From CAVSLM01 sp963728895 (GTDB lineage Bacteria; Pseudomonadota; Gammaproteobacteria; JBBQDK01): a stretch of 64,000 nt of DNA. The DNA lies in contig CAVSLM010000007.1 in the NCBI GenBank assembly GCA_963728895.1, positions 372,001 to 436,000 on the forward strand, given 5' to 3'. The notes beneath the pieces were generated by a model that saw nothing but the letters and a program-made list of their open reading frames with translations, was not told the DNA's origin and searched no databases. Below, piece after piece: positions 1-9,601 of this stretch. The stretch's first letter is position 1. Every line of letters starts with the position of its first letter. The translations under genes and the position numbers were made by a program.

Positions 1-2956
1 AACAGGCCATCGCCTCGGCCGACGGCATCGACTACATCGAATCGAAAAGTCTGCAGGGCTTTTCGATGATCAACGCCCGCCTGAAGCTGAACTACGAACC
101 CACCAAGGCGCTCGCCGAAATCACCGCCAAGGTGAATCAGGTACGCAACGATCTGCCGCCCGAGGCGGAGGTCCCGTCAATCACCGTGCAATCCGCGGAT
201 TCACAGTTCGCCTCCGCCTATCTCAGCTTCGCCTCCGACATACTCTCGCAGGCGGAGATCACCGATTATCTCACCCGCGTCGTGCAACCGCGGCTGGCGT
301 CGGTCGCCGGGGTGCAGCGCGCGGAAATCCTCGGTGCGCGCACTTTCGCGATGCGCATCTGGCTCAAGCCCGACAAGATGGCGGCATTGCACGTCAGTCC
401 CGCCCAGGTGCGCCAGGCGCTCGCCAACAACAATTTCCTCGCCGCCGTCGGCAACACCAAGGGGGCGCTGGTCCAGGTCAACCTGACCGCCAATACCGAC
501 CTGCACTCGGTCGAGGATTTCAAGCGGCTGGTGATCTACCAGCGCAACGACACCATCGTGCGCCTGGAGGATATCGCGGACGTCGTTCTGGGCGCGGAGG
601 ACTATGACACCTCGGTGCGTTATTCCGGCCAGACCGCGGTGTTCATGGGCATCTTTCCGCTGCCGAACGCCAATACCATCGATGTCGTCAAACGCGTGCG
701 CAAGGAGCTCGACGCCGTCAAGCGCGACGTGCCGACGGGCCTCGACGTGACCATCGGCTATGACGCGTCCGAATACATCGCCAATGCCATCCGCGAGGTC
801 ACCAAGACCCTCGGCGACACCCTGCTGATCGTCGTCATGGTGATCTTTCTGTTCCTCGGCTCGATGCGCTCGGCACTGGTGCCGATGGTCGCGATACCCG
901 TTTCGCTCATCGGCGGCATCTTCCTGATGCAGGTCTTCGGTTTCACGCTCAACCTGCTCACGCTGCTCGCCATCGTGCTTTCGGTCGGTCTGGTGGTGGA
1001 CGACGCCATCGTCGTCGTCGAAAACATCGAGCGCCACCTGCGCGAAGGGCGGACCAAACGCGAAGCGGCGCTGCTCGGGGCGCGCGAGCTGGTCGGGCCC
1101 GATCATCGCCATGACCATCACGCTCGCGGCGGTGTACACGCCGATTGCACTGCAGGGCGGTCTCACCGGCGCGCTGTTCCGGGAGTTCGCGCTCACGCTG
1201 GCCGGTACCGTCACCATCTCGGGCATCGTCGCGCTCACGCTTTCTCCGATGATGTCGGCGCACATGCTGCGCAGCGCCGACGCCGAGGAGCGCGGCTTTA
1301 CCGGCTGGATCAATCACCATTTCGACCGGCTTGCGCCGGAGCTACGGTCGCGCAGTGGGCGGGACGCTGCAAGCGCGGCCCTATGTCTACGCCATCTGGA
1401 TCGTGGTATCCCTGGCGGCGTTTCCGTTGTACTCCCTGTCGCCGAAGGAGCTGGCGCCGAGTGAAGATCAAAGCGTGCTGTTCGGCCTCATCAACACGGC
1501 GGCCAACGCCACCGTCGACCAGAAAACCTTCTACGGCCGTGCAGCCGAGCAGGCCTTCCTCAGCACTCCCGAGGAGGATCTCACCTTCCAGATCCTGTTC
1601 GCACCCTCCACCGCCGCCCTGTTCGACACCGACGGGTTTTCGGGCATGGTCGTCAAGCCGTGGCACGATCCGCGCCAGCGCACGGTGTTCGAGATCCTGC
1701 CCGAGGTGCAGGCGAAGCTGTCCCGCATCCCCGGCTTTCAGATATTCGTCACGACGCCGCCCGCCCTTCCCGGCGGCAGCAACTTTCCGATCGAATTCAT
1801 CATCGCCTCGACCGCCGACGCCAAGCGACTGCTGGAATTCGCCCAACAGATACAGGCCAGGGCGACGCAGAGCGGACTGTTCTTCTTCCCGCCACAGATC
1901 GATCTGAAGTACGACCAGCCGCAGGCCGAAGTCGTCATCGACCGCGACAAGGTCGGCGCACTCGGCCTCGACCTCAATCAGGTCGGCAGCGATCTCGCCG
2001 CGGCCCTGGGCGGCGATTTCGTCAACCGTTTCAACATCGCCGGCCGCAGCTACAAGGTCATCCCGCAGATCGAGCGCTCCCGGCGCCTCAATCCGGAGCA
2101 GCTTACCAATCTCTACATCAAGGGCCCGCAGGAGGAGCTCATTCCGTTGAGCACCGTGGCGCACATCGAGACCACGACGGTGCCGCGCTCGCTCAACCGC
2201 TTCCAGCAGTTGAATTCCGTCAAGCTTTCGGGCATGACCAATCGCACGCTCGATCAGGCGCTCAAGGTGCTGGAGGATGCGGCTCGCGAAATCCTGCCGC
2301 CGGGCTACTCGATCGACTATACCGGCGAATCACGCCAGCTCCGCCAGGAGGGCAACAAGTTTCTGCCCGCGTTTGCGCTGGCCATCGTCCTGATCTTCCT
2401 CGCGCTCGCGGTGCAATTCAATTCGTTCCGCGACCCCTGCATCATTCTGTTCGGGTCCGTGCCGCTGGCGATGTTCGGCGCGCTGCTGTTCACGTTTCTG
2501 AAGATGCCCAATCCCAACATTCCCTTCTGGACCAACGGCTGGACCACGACGCTGAATATCTATGCGCAGGTCGGCCTGGTCACCCTCGTCGGCCTGATCG
2601 CGAAGAACGGAATTCTCATCGTCGAGTTCGCCAACAAGCTCCAGCAGCAGGGCCGATCGAAAGTCGATGCCGTCCACGAAGCGGCGATGACGCGCCTGCG
2701 ACCGATTCTGATGACCAGCGTGGCGACCGTGGCCGGTCACTTCCCGCTCACGCTGGTGACCGGCGCGGGTGCCGCGGCTCGCAACTCCATCGGCCTCGTG
2801 CTCGTCGGCGGCATGACCATCGGCACACTGTTCACCCTCTTCGTGCTGCCCTCGATCTACATCCTGCTCGCCAAGGACCACCGCGCGGACGTGCGCGAGG
2901 CGGAGGATCGGACCACCGTCGCCGTAGCGGAGCCACGCGCTTCGGGCATATCGTAG
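1..2956 (+). CDS. RND multidrug efflux permease (HAE1/AcrB family), 5' truncated by window edge, two frameshifts
   Basis: Inner-membrane proton-driven pump subunit that works with a periplasmic adaptor and an outer-membrane channel. The reading frame is already open at base 3 and enters in the porter domain (text like QAIASADGIDYIES). It continues through the TM2-TM6 block with the conserved VGLVVDDAIVVVENIERH segment. The frame then slips twice. Near 1095-1097 there is an extra G before the segment PIIAMTITLAAVYTPIALQG. Near 1331 there is an extra T before RRSYGRAVGGTLQA. Both slips restore perfectly colinear AcrB-like text, so single-base insertions are the simplest explanation. The C-terminal half holds a second porter domain and TM7-TM12 (GLIAKNGILIVEFANKL, RPILMTSVATVAGHFPL). 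The stop TAG (2954-2956) lies inside a dispersed repeat. Substrate cannot be predicted. Confidence 0.93.
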
Positions 2957-2990
2957 CCCGGATGAAACGAAGTGGAATCCGGGGATCGGG
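2953..2990 (+). repeat. Dispersed repeat B (GTAGCCCGGATG type), copy 1
   Basis: Begins GTAGCCCGGATGAAACGAAG and ends ...GGGGATCGGG. Related copies lie at 40229-40260 and 43062-43085. This copy starts on the stop codon of the RND gene. It is a short non-coding intergenic repeat of a kind common in gammaproteobacterial genomes; its mobiliser is not visible here. Confidence 0.8.
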
Positions 2991-3276
2991 AACCACAACG
3001 CCACTCCGATCCCCGGCCTTGATACCAGTGCGTTCCATGCCCTCGATTCCGTTTCTCTCCTTCGTCGATTCCGCTGCGCTTCATCGAAATCCACAAGGCG
3101 CGCCTCCACTCGGCCCACTGTTCGTGAAATCCTGCTACGCTGTTCTTGCACCGCCTATGCTGACCGCTTGGCGTCACGGAGCAGTGCGCGCTCGCAGCGC
3201 GGCTCACGTGCCCCGACGAATGACAGTCGTCCATCCGTTTGGAGAGCTGCAAGCCAACCGCCCAAGGAGGCGCTTC

Positions 3277-3570
3277 ATGGCAACTTACATCACACTCGCA
3301 AACTTCACCGATCAGGGCATCCGGAACATCAAGGACTCCCCGGATCGGCTCGGTGCGTTCAGGGCGTTGGCGGAAAAGCTCGGCGTGACCGTCAAGAGCG
3401 CCCATTACACCGTGGGGAGCTACGACCTCGTCGTGGTCGTGGAGGGAACCGATGAAGCCGTCACGTCGTCGCTCCTGAAGCTGGGCTCCCTCGGCAACGT
3501 ACGAACGCAAACCATGCGGGCCTTTTCCGCAGACGAAATCAAGACCATGATTGCCAAGTTGCCGGGATGA
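3277..3570 (+). CDS. GYD-domain protein
   Basis: A 97-residue protein with the layout of the GYD family (small dimeric alpha/beta ferredoxin-like proteins of unknown function). It begins MATYITLANFTDQGIRNIKD. Its central motif SAHYTVGSYDLVVVVEG corresponds to the family signature, and LGNVRTQTMRAFS to the C-terminal strand. The start is decided by a perfect AAGGAGG ribosome-binding site at 3264-3270, six bases before the ATG. It stands alone between two repeat-bearing spacers, so neighbours give no hint of function. The length is normal for the family. Confidence 0.88.
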   Translation: MATYITLANFTDQGIRNIKDSPDRLGAFRALAEKLGVTVKSAHYTVGSYDLVVVVEGTDEAVTSSLLKLGSLGNVRTQTMRAFSADEIKTMIAKLPG

Positions 3571-3579
3571 ATCAATAGA

Positions 3580-3714
3580 ATCAATAGGGTCAGACTCGAT
3601 CGATTGAAACTTTGCGAATAGCTCTGCGCCGGCAATTCCGCGTCGCGCGGGAACTGGCCGTGCCCGATCGATTCGTTTGAAAAATCGTGATCAATCGAGT
3701 CGGACGCTATCGAT
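3580..3714. repeat. Dispersed repeat A, inverted pair
   Basis: The core GGGTCAGACTCGATCGATT occurs at 3580-3608 on the plus strand. A diverged inverse copy (GATCAATCGAGTCGGACGC) lies at 3689-3714. The arms could pair across about 80 bases. The same core recurs at 4366, 14387, 14446, 23897, 24005, 29432, 29483 and 43213. It resembles REP-type sequences mobilised by Y1 (RAYT) transposases; that link is inference, because no RAYT gene is present in the window. Confidence 0.75.
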
Positions 3715-3727
3715 CTTCTATCGATTT

Positions 3728-4144
3728 CTACAGCCTCAACGTGATGTATGGCCAGCTGCAGCATACTTGGCAGTCAATCCTTATTGGCTGGGTGCTGACT
3801 GCGTTTGTGAACGTCAGTCTGATCCCGAATGGATCAGTAACGGACATATCGAGGCTGCCCCAGGGCATCTCTTCTATTCGCGGTCGTGCATACTTGTACG
3901 CTTTCGCAGCAAGTTCCTTTTGAAACGCATCGAGTTCGTTCGTTTCAATCCTCATTGCCGCGCCAGGACAACAATGCTCTGATAAATGGATGATGCAGCC
4001 ATCCTTTGAAAGCTGCATGTATATTGGCAAACCCTCCTCGAAACGGTGTTCCCAGTCGACTCTGAAGCCCAGAACCACATAGATTTCTTTGGCTTTGGTT
4101 TCGTCAAATATCCGGAGGATCGGTGTCGTTTTTACATAACCCAT
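3728..4144 (-). CDS. VOC-family (glyoxalase/bleomycin-resistance-like) protein
   Basis: A 138-residue protein with the vicinal-oxygen-chelate pattern. The N-terminal strand and helix read TPILRIFDETKAKEIYVVLG, followed by VDWEHRFEEGLPIYMQL, then the second half-repeat RIETNELDAFQKELAAK and TDPFGIRLTF. These match bleomycin-resistance/glyoxalase-like proteins, which fold from two beta-alpha-beta-beta-beta units. The segment IIHLSEHCCPGAAMRIE is shorter than usual around the HxE metal position, and the last 20 or so residues after LTF look non-homologous. The gene may therefore be slightly degraded. Base composition is lower in GC than its neighbours, which suggests acquired DNA. No operon partner is seen. 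Confidence 0.75.
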   Translation of the reverse strand: MGYVKTTPILRIFDETKAKEIYVVLGFRVDWEHRFEEGLPIYMQLSKDGCIIHLSEHCCPGAAMRIETNELDAFQKELAAKAYKYARPRIEEMPWGSLDMSVTDPFGIRLTFTNAVSTQPIRIDCQVCCSWPYITLRL

Positions 4145-4149
4145 AGTTG

Positions 4150-4870
4150 ACCACTATTTCGGCACCCAACCGTTTACTGGGCCATCTACGCAGTACTGCG
4201 TGACAACCCCCCGCTATCTATTGTGCGATATAGTTGTCGCCACCAGCATGAATCGTGAACGCCCGTTCAATGACAACAGATGTCGCCTGGCGCCTCGCCC
4301 CCAACAGCATCCTGATTCCGCCGCGCCGCTTTTTCTTTTCGATAACCACCTTGAGTGTGAATCGCGATCGATCGAGTCTGACCCTATTGATTCCTACCCG
4401 CACCACGCAACACTCGGTTCCGGCTGGTGGCCAACCTTTGCCGGGACAGGACTTGCACCTGCTGGGTCACTCAGAAGGTTTCCGTCATGTCTTTCCCTCT
4501 ACATGGCTTCCCCCTTCACCAAGCTTTGCCTGGCGCAATAACGGCGTCATCGTTCATCTCCTCTGGGTAAGGCCCGCACGGGCCACACACCAGAGTGTGA
4601 ACAATGCCTACCGAAGGGGATGTTGCTGCCGCGCGCTACCGAAGCCTACCGCTACCGAAGCCTACCAAAGCCCCGCGGAGCGGTTTAGTTCAACAGTGTA
4701 TTAGGCCGCTTACGCAGTATTGGGTGATAGCCCGCTGCGGCCGATTGTGGGAGGTAGCGGTCGCCGCCAGCACGAATCCTGAGCGCCTGTTCAATGACAA
4801 GGAGTGTCGCCGTGTCGGATCGCCCCCAAGAGCATCCAGATTCCACCGCGCGGTTACTTCATAACCAATT
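4150..4870. repeat. Two diverged direct copies of a ~170-bp element
   Basis: Copy 1 (about 4150-4320) and copy 2 (about 4695-4870) share colinear blocks. Examples are TACGCAGTACTGCGTGA versus TACGCAGTATTGGGTGA, then CGCCACCAGCATGAATC versus CGCCGCCAGCACGAATC, TGTTCAATGACAA, and AGCATCCAGATTCC versus AGCATCCTGATTCC. They lie about 550 bp apart in the same orientation. The intervening DNA has no clear gene. Identity of the element is unknown. Confidence 0.6.
4366..4392 (-). repeat. Dispersed repeat A, single copy
   Basis: Reads GATCGATCGAGTCTGACCC followed by TATTGATT, the inverse orientation of the 3580 copy. It sits alone inside the 4145-5411 spacer. Confidence 0.75.
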
Positions 4871-5411
4871 CCGGCTTACGGTTGGACACCCAATCCGCGA
4901 GATGCTGCATGGGGCGTTTCATTAGGGCTCAAAACGGGTGCGAGATCAAGGCACTCAGGGCGCAACGTAACCGGGGGCTTCTCGGCATGATGGGCGGATG
5001 CGACTGGGTGGAGTTTCACCAGATCTTCCGCGGCGTCGATGGCGGTCAGATCATCGGGGATCTGTTGCCTTCGAGTTACGTCCGCATCGTCTGCTTGCGC
5101 CGATGCGCCCTTTGATCCGGCGGCGCTTCGTGCCGCAAATCTCGGTGCATAGCCCCGCTCCCACTGGCGGCAAGCCGTGCGCGGCGGGTTGAACAAACAG
5201 CGGTGGGCACTTCTGCCAGCGCATGCCGCCACCTGTGGGAGCGTCGCTCCCGGCCCAGTGGATGCCGCCACCTGCGTCGCTCACGGCGGCGCGATGGCGG
5301 CCCCAAGGGCCGCCTTTCCCACAATGTCGCCGCATCGTCGTGCTGTCACCTCGAGACGCTAGGCTATGCGGGTCATCTCGCGGGCATCGCGCCTGTCTGG
5401 AGAAGAATGGA

Positions 5412-6995
5412 ATGGCCTCCAAGCAACATGGGCACCACATGGGGTTCGGCATCGCGCTTCTGGTGCCGATGCTGGTGGCGAGCGGTGACACGCAGGGAAG
5501 GCCCTCGAGTCCTGTCTACGTCCAGTCCGGCGACATCGGCGCTCACTGCGCCATTGTCTGGGCGCGCTGCAACCGGGGGAAGCAAGCCCACCTGCTCTTC
5601 GATCTCGCAACGGCTGATGTCTTTGCCGACCCACACGCGCGAGTGCGAACGCAAGGCGTGATGGCCCGCGCAGTCTCCGACTACACCGGCAAGCTTGCGT
5701 TCCAGGGCCTGGAACCGCGAACCACGTATTACTATCGGGCGCGCTGCATCGACGACTCGGGCGGCGGCAAGGCTGGCGCGGACGAAAGTCCGGTCGCCAC
5801 ATTCACGACGGCTCCCGCCGGAAACGACGGTGGAGCGGTTCGCTTCGTATGGCTTGCGGACCTCGCAGGCCAGGGTTGGGGACAGCGCCCGTCCTTGAAA
5901 ATCACCGACAGGGACGGCTCGATCATCACCGGCGGTTATGTGGCCTTCGACGTCATACGCAAGCTCAGACCCGACTTCGCACTCTTCCAGGGTGACATGA
6001 TTTACGCCGACAACCCGGCGCCTCGCGAGAAGCCCATCGCTCCTGAAGTCGGCGGAGGAAAATGGGTGAACGATCCGGCCAAGGACTTCGTCGCGATCAG
6101 CCTGGATGATTTTCGCGCAAACTGGAAGTACAACCTGTTGGATGAGAAGCTGCGAGGGTTTCTGCTGCACACCCCGGTCTATGTGCAATGGGACGATCAC
6201 GAGGTGTTGAACGACTGGTACCCCGGCGAAACCCTGTCGCGCAAAGCGCCCTACGACGGGCTGTCTGCCGATCTACTTGCCGGGCGTGCTCGCCAGGCTT
6301 TGCTCGACTACAACCCCATCGCGGGTAAGCGCATCTATCGCAGGTTCGAATACGGCAGGCACATGGATCTGTTCCTGCTCGACGGACGATCCTACCGCGG
6401 GCCCAATGTCGAGAACGACGCCCCTGACGGGATCGAGATGCTGGGTCCGGAGCAATTCGCCTGGCTGAAAGCCGAGTTGAAACGTTCCACGGCAACCTGG
6501 AAAGTGATCGCGACCACCGATCCCCTTTCGATCGTGACCGGCAAGGCCCGGGATCGTGATGGCTGGTCGCAAGGTGATCCCCGCGTGCTGGGACGCGAGG
6601 TACAGCTCGCCGAGCTTCTCACTTTCGTCAGGAACGAGGGCATCGAGAACATCGTGTTTCTCACCGCCGACGTGCACTTCGCGGCCGCGATTCGCTACGA
6701 ACCGGAGCGCGCAACCTACAAGGAGTTCGAGCCCTTCTGGGAGTTCGTGGTCGGCCCCGTCCACGCCGGCGCCTTCGGTCCGGACGAGCTCGACGAGAGC
6801 TTCGGACCGCGCTACGACTACTTGCGTGCACCGGGAACCGAAGGCTTCAAGACGCAGAACCTGCCGCCGCCGAACCTGCAGTCGTTTGGTGAAGTCGCCA
6901 TCGGCAAAGACGGGGATCTGACCGTGCGCATCCACGACATCACCGGGACGGTGCTCTACGAGCGCACGTTGAAGCCCCGGTCGCCCCGCCTGTGA
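5412..6995 (+). CDS. PhoD-like alkaline phosphatase/phosphodiesterase family protein
   Basis: A 527-residue metallophosphoesterase of the PhoD type, expected to hydrolyse phosphodiester or phosphomonoester bonds outside the cytoplasm using bound metal ions. An N-terminal Ig-like/fibronectin domain (about 30-140: TTYYYRARC) precedes the catalytic domain. Metal-site motifs are FQGDMIYADN (about 190-199), VQWDDHEVLNDW (about 257-268), LFLLDGRSYR (about 319-328) and FLTADVHFAA (about 415-424). The frame is open upstream, but the ATG at 5412 is chosen because GGAGAAGAA sits 4-12 bases before it and a short hydrophobic signal-like segment (GFGIALLVPMLVAS) follows. PhoD proteins are usually Tat exported; no clear twin-arginine is visible here, so the export route is uncertain. 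Confidence 0.88.
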   Translation: MASKQHGHHMGFGIALLVPMLVASGDTQGRPSSPVYVQSGDIGAHCAIVWARCNRGKQAHLLFDLATADVFADPHARVRTQGVMARAVSDYTGKLAFQGLEPRTTYYYRARCIDDSGGGKAGADESPVATFTTAPAGNDGGAVRFVWLADLAGQGWGQRPSLKITDRDGSIITGGYVAFDVIRKLRPDFALFQGDMIYADNPAPREKPIAPEVGGGKWVNDPAKDFVAISLDDFRANWKYNLLDEKLRGFLLHTPVYVQWDDHEVLNDWYPGETLSRKAPYDGLSADLLAGRARQALLDYNPIAGKRIYRRFEYGRHMDLFLLDGRSYRGPNVENDAPDGIEMLGPEQFAWLKAELKRSTATWKVIATTDPLSIVTGKARDRDGWSQGDPRVLGREVQLAELLTFVRNEGIENIVFLTADVHFAAAIRYEPERATYKEFEPFWEFVVGPVHAGAFGPDELDESFGPRYDYLRAPGTEGFKTQNLPPPNLQSFGEVAIGKDGDLTVRIHDITGTVLYERTLKPRSPRL

Positions 6996-7163
6996 TCTTT
7001 CAATAAGTCGGAGTACCCGGAAGCACCTTCGACGGACCCTCGCGCCCATTTGAAGTCATCGAACCTCCGGAAGCTGATGACCGAGTCGCATCGATAAAGA
7101 CACCAGCGGGTGCTCGCAACCGTCATGCGCATCGTTCTGTCACGGCCGCCCTGGAGCCGCGAA

Positions 7164-7317
7164 CTATTTGCGCGGCGTATAGCTGAATTCTGGCCGCCGA
7201 CGGTGGCCTCGTACATCAGCCCTCCCTTCGCGACCGTGAACACGGCCATGCCCCGGTCATATTCGCCGACGGTGGTTGCATCGCGCTTCCCACCGCTCTG
7301 GCACGGACGGTAGTCAT
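7164..7317 (-). pseudogene. Frameshifted small protein with AVFTVAKGGLMYEA motif (possibly Ysc84/SYLF-like C-terminus)
   Basis: A good AAGGAGG site precedes an ATG at 7317 (MTTVRARAVGSA...). The recognisable text TTVGEYDRGMAVFTVAKGG, then LMYEATVGGQ, continues in a second frame. The expected ending KFSYTPRK plus stop lies in a third frame. The family ending GLMYEA..GGQ(K)F.Y resembles the C-terminus of some SYLF/Ysc84 lipid-binding proteins, but this is recall rather than proof. Two -1 type shifts mean it is either a pseudogene or an assembly artefact. Confidence 0.35.
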
Positions 7318-7497
7318 CACACCTCCTTGCGCTTTGGTGTCGATCGCCGTCGCAACCTTGCTCCCGCCCGCATTTCTCACCGGGCGGCGGTAGAACAACC
7401 TCGTCGTGCTGAAGGCGCTCAGAATCCTATCACTCGACCCTCCCCGATCGCCGGTCCCGGCGCATGAGAGCCGTCCCGAACCTGCTGTCACCTACGG

Positions 7498-7777
7498 GCC
7501 GGCTGGTGAGATTTTCGGTGTAGCCCGGAAATTTCACCAGCATCCCGGGAGCTGGCGGAATTCGCAGCCGTCCTGGCGCCGGGCTGGAGCGAAAGGGGTA
7601 GCCGTAGCTACCCCTTGAGTGAAGACCAAGCCAAGGCGAGCGAGAAACCGCCAGAACCGGGATAGGCCGGCGGCGTGAACACTGTATTACCGTTCGGCGA
7701 TCGAGAAGCATGCCAGATCTTCCCTTGGATCCATTCACTTACCGGCCCGCCGCGGGCCGGCTGGTGAGATTTCCGGG
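7498..7777. repeat. Dispersed repeat D (GCCGGCTGGTGAGATTTTCG type), two copies
   Basis: Units GGCCGGCTGGTGAGATTTTC and CCGGAAATTTCACCAGCATC with CCCGGGAGCTGGCGGAATTC occur at 7498-7600. A second unit with AGAAGCATGCCAGATCTTC lies at 7705-7777. The same modules recur at 15584-15786. The last unit abuts the stop codon of the lipoprotein gene. Non-coding; function unknown. Confidence 0.7.
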
Positions 7778-9601
7778 CTAGTGCAGGCTCACCGCCGCGA
7801 AGCTGCCGGTAAACCGTTCGCTGGCGGCGTCCCAGCTTCCGCGCGCCAGCACACCTTGCACACTATGCGCGCCAAGCTGATCGGTCAGACCCGCGTTGAA
7901 CGTCGCGAAGGTCGTATAGATCTGCACGATGCCGTTGCGTCCGACGGCGAAGATGCCCCTGCCGTCGCTCTCCGGTGCCACCGTCGGGTTCCCGGAAAGC
8001 GACGCAAGATCGGTAAACACACCGCGTTGCACCACACGGTGCACGATACTGCCGTTCGGGTTTACCACCATGCCGCTGTCGGAAAGGCTGTCGAACGCGG
8101 ATCCGGTGGAAGGTATCCAGACCACCGCGAGCCACGCAGTCGCGTCGGAAAGATCGGTCACACTGATGGCATCGAAGTCGTGCGTGACGCCGCTATCGAA
8201 TGGCTGCGCGAAGCCGCGCACGCGCACCGGGTCGCCGGCGCCCAGCGCAGCGAGCGCAAGGCTGCCCGTATCCACGCGATAGAGCTGCGGATCGGCAGCA
8301 GTGCCGGTGAAATCGTAGAGCGCGACCGGCCGGCCGTTGATGCTCTGCACTTCGACAGTCATGGGTGCGCTGTCCCTCTGCACCACCAGTCCCGACACCG
8401 AGCTCACCTCCATGCGTACCACACTCGCGGCAGCATCGAGCGTGAAGCTTCCCGAGCTGCCTGACAGGGTACCGAGCGCAGTGATCTGCTGCCCCACTGA
8501 TACGTCCGCAGTATCGAAACTGTTGCTCGGGTCGAGCTCGCGAACCACTTTCGTCGTACCGCTGTCGAGCAGCACGCTGACAGTGTCATTGAAAGCGATC
8601 GTACCGTCCTGGCGTACCAACGTCGCACCGCGCACGGTCAGCGCGTCACCGCTGCGCGCCGTTACGCTCCCGATCACCACGTCACTGGCGCCGAAGGCGA
8701 CGCTGGAACCGGCCTGAACCTCGGTGGCCAGGAACGTCCGGCTCGATGGCTGCACCTCTCCGATGGCCACCGTTGCGGTAAGTGCCGGCTTGGCGGCGAG
8801 CGCGGCCAGTCCCGCCGCGCCCTGGTAGGAATGACCGTCGATTTCGAATACGGTGTTCGCGTCCGTCTCGACCGTCAGCCGACCGAAATCCCCGATCTGC
8901 AGATGAAATGGCCGGACCGAGACTTCGAAGCTGCTGCCCGTCTCAGCGACACCGATCAGCGGACCGCGCACGCGGTGGGGCTTGGGCACGTCCGGGTTGA
9001 CGTCGGCGACCAGCAACGGGAACACGGTGACGGTGCCGGCATTCAGGTCGACCGAATTGGTGGCTTCCAGGTCGAAGTCCAGCGAAAGATGCGCCGGTAC
9101 CCCACGCGCTATGGGAAGGGGCCGGTCAGTGTCGAGCCTGACCACGACTTCCAACGTCGTGATCGCGGTGCCGGCCGCATCCACCGCTGTCAGTTGCACG
9201 ACACCGTTGCCCTGCGCCGCGCGGATGTCGGCGTTGCGGTAGTCGAGCGTCATGTCGACCTCGGTGTAGAAACCCGTCGGCACACTGGCCGCCGCCAGCA
9301 ACTCGGTGAGATCCGTATACTGGGCAAAGTCGACACGCGCACTGGTGGGCAATACGTCGACCACGGCGCCGTCCCGGCGTGTCAGGGTGAGTGAGGTGAC
9401 ATCGACGGTGTAGGTCACGAAATCGCCGTCGGCGTCGGTCAGCCCCACGATCACCGTGCCGGAGCTGGCCGGCGTGGATGTTCCGGAGCCACTTCCTCCA
9501 CAAGAGGTCAGGAACAGACTGCCGATGAGCACAAGCACGCCGAGCAGCCAGCTGCCGCATCGGCGATGTGAGCGTTGGAGATATGGCCGCCGGGTCGTCA
9601 T
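7778..9601 (-). CDS. Lipoprotein with DUF4382-like N-terminal domain and beta-rich repeats
   Basis: A 607-residue secreted protein. It has a basic N-terminus, a hydrophobic stretch and the lipobox LTSC with the lipidated cysteine at position 34 followed by GGSGSG, so it is a lipoprotein. Residues about 45-150 (GTVIVGLTDADGDFVTYTVD, VTSLTLTRRDGAVVDVL, GFYTEVDMTLDY) match the DUF4382 pattern. The remainder is a string of beta-strand modules of the DUF5666 type (for example VFEIDGHSYQG, TALGTLSGSSGSFTLDAAAS). Function is unknown; a structural or binding role at the cell surface is likely. Its ATG overlaps the TGA of the upstream sulfotransferase by four bases, so the two are translated together. 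The stop codon lies at the edge of a repeat D copy. Confidence 0.8.
   Translation of the reverse strand: MTTRRPYLQRSHRRCGSWLLGVLVLIGSLFLTSCGGSGSGTSTPASSGTVIVGLTDADGDFVTYTVDVTSLTLTRRDGAVVDVLPTSARVDFAQYTDLTELLAAASVPTGFYTEVDMTLDYRNADIRAAQGNGVVQLTAVDAAGTAITTLEVVVRLDTDRPLPIARGVPAHLSLDFDLEATNSVDLNAGTVTVFPLLVADVNPDVPKPHRVRGPLIGVAETGSSFEVSVRPFHLQIGDFGRLTVETDANTVFEIDGHSYQGAAGLAALAAKPALTATVAIGEVQPSSRTFLATEVQAGSSVAFGASDVVIGSVTARSGDALTVRGATLVRQDGTIAFNDTVSVLLDSGTTKVVRELDPSNSFDTADVSVGQQITALGTLSGSSGSFTLDAAASVVRMEVSSVSGLVVQRDSAPMTVEVQSINGRPVALYDFTGTAADPQLYRVDTGSLALAALGAGDPVRVRGFAQPFDSGVTHDFDAISVTDLSDATAWLAVVWIPSTGSAFDSLSDSGMVVNPNGSIVHRVVQRGVFTDLASLSGNPTVAPESDGRGIFAVGRNGIVQIYTTFATFNAGLTDQLGAHSVQGVLARGSWDAASERFTGSFAAVSLH

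Larger units (their letters stand above)
4145..5411. other. Gene-poor spacer with diverged direct repeats
   Basis: No convincing gene in 1.27 kb. It holds a repeat A copy (4366-4392), a diverged tandem pair (about 4150-4320 and 4695-4870), and GTGGGAGCGTCGCTCCCGGC-type palindromic repeats near 5237-5330. A minus-strand open frame over 4876-5271 has no recognisable family and is partly made of repeat sequence. Confidence 0.6.
6996..7777. other. Spacer with repeat D and a degenerate small ORF
   Basis: Beyond the remnant at 7164-7317 and repeat D at 7498-7777, nothing coding is evident. The spacer separates the convergent PhoD-like and lipoprotein genes. Confidence 0.5.

Noticed and set aside
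4150..4330. Possible integron attC sites around the VOC gene
   Set aside because: A lone RYYYAAC-like string is present but no matching GTTRRRY partner or paired structure flanks the gene on both sides.
4876..5271. 131-codon minus-strand frame in the repeat spacer
   Set aside because: Half of it is made of a palindromic repeat and no protein family was recognised.
7430..7738. 102-codon minus-strand frame
   Set aside because: Entirely within repeat D sequence, which also appears at 15.6 kb without the same frame.
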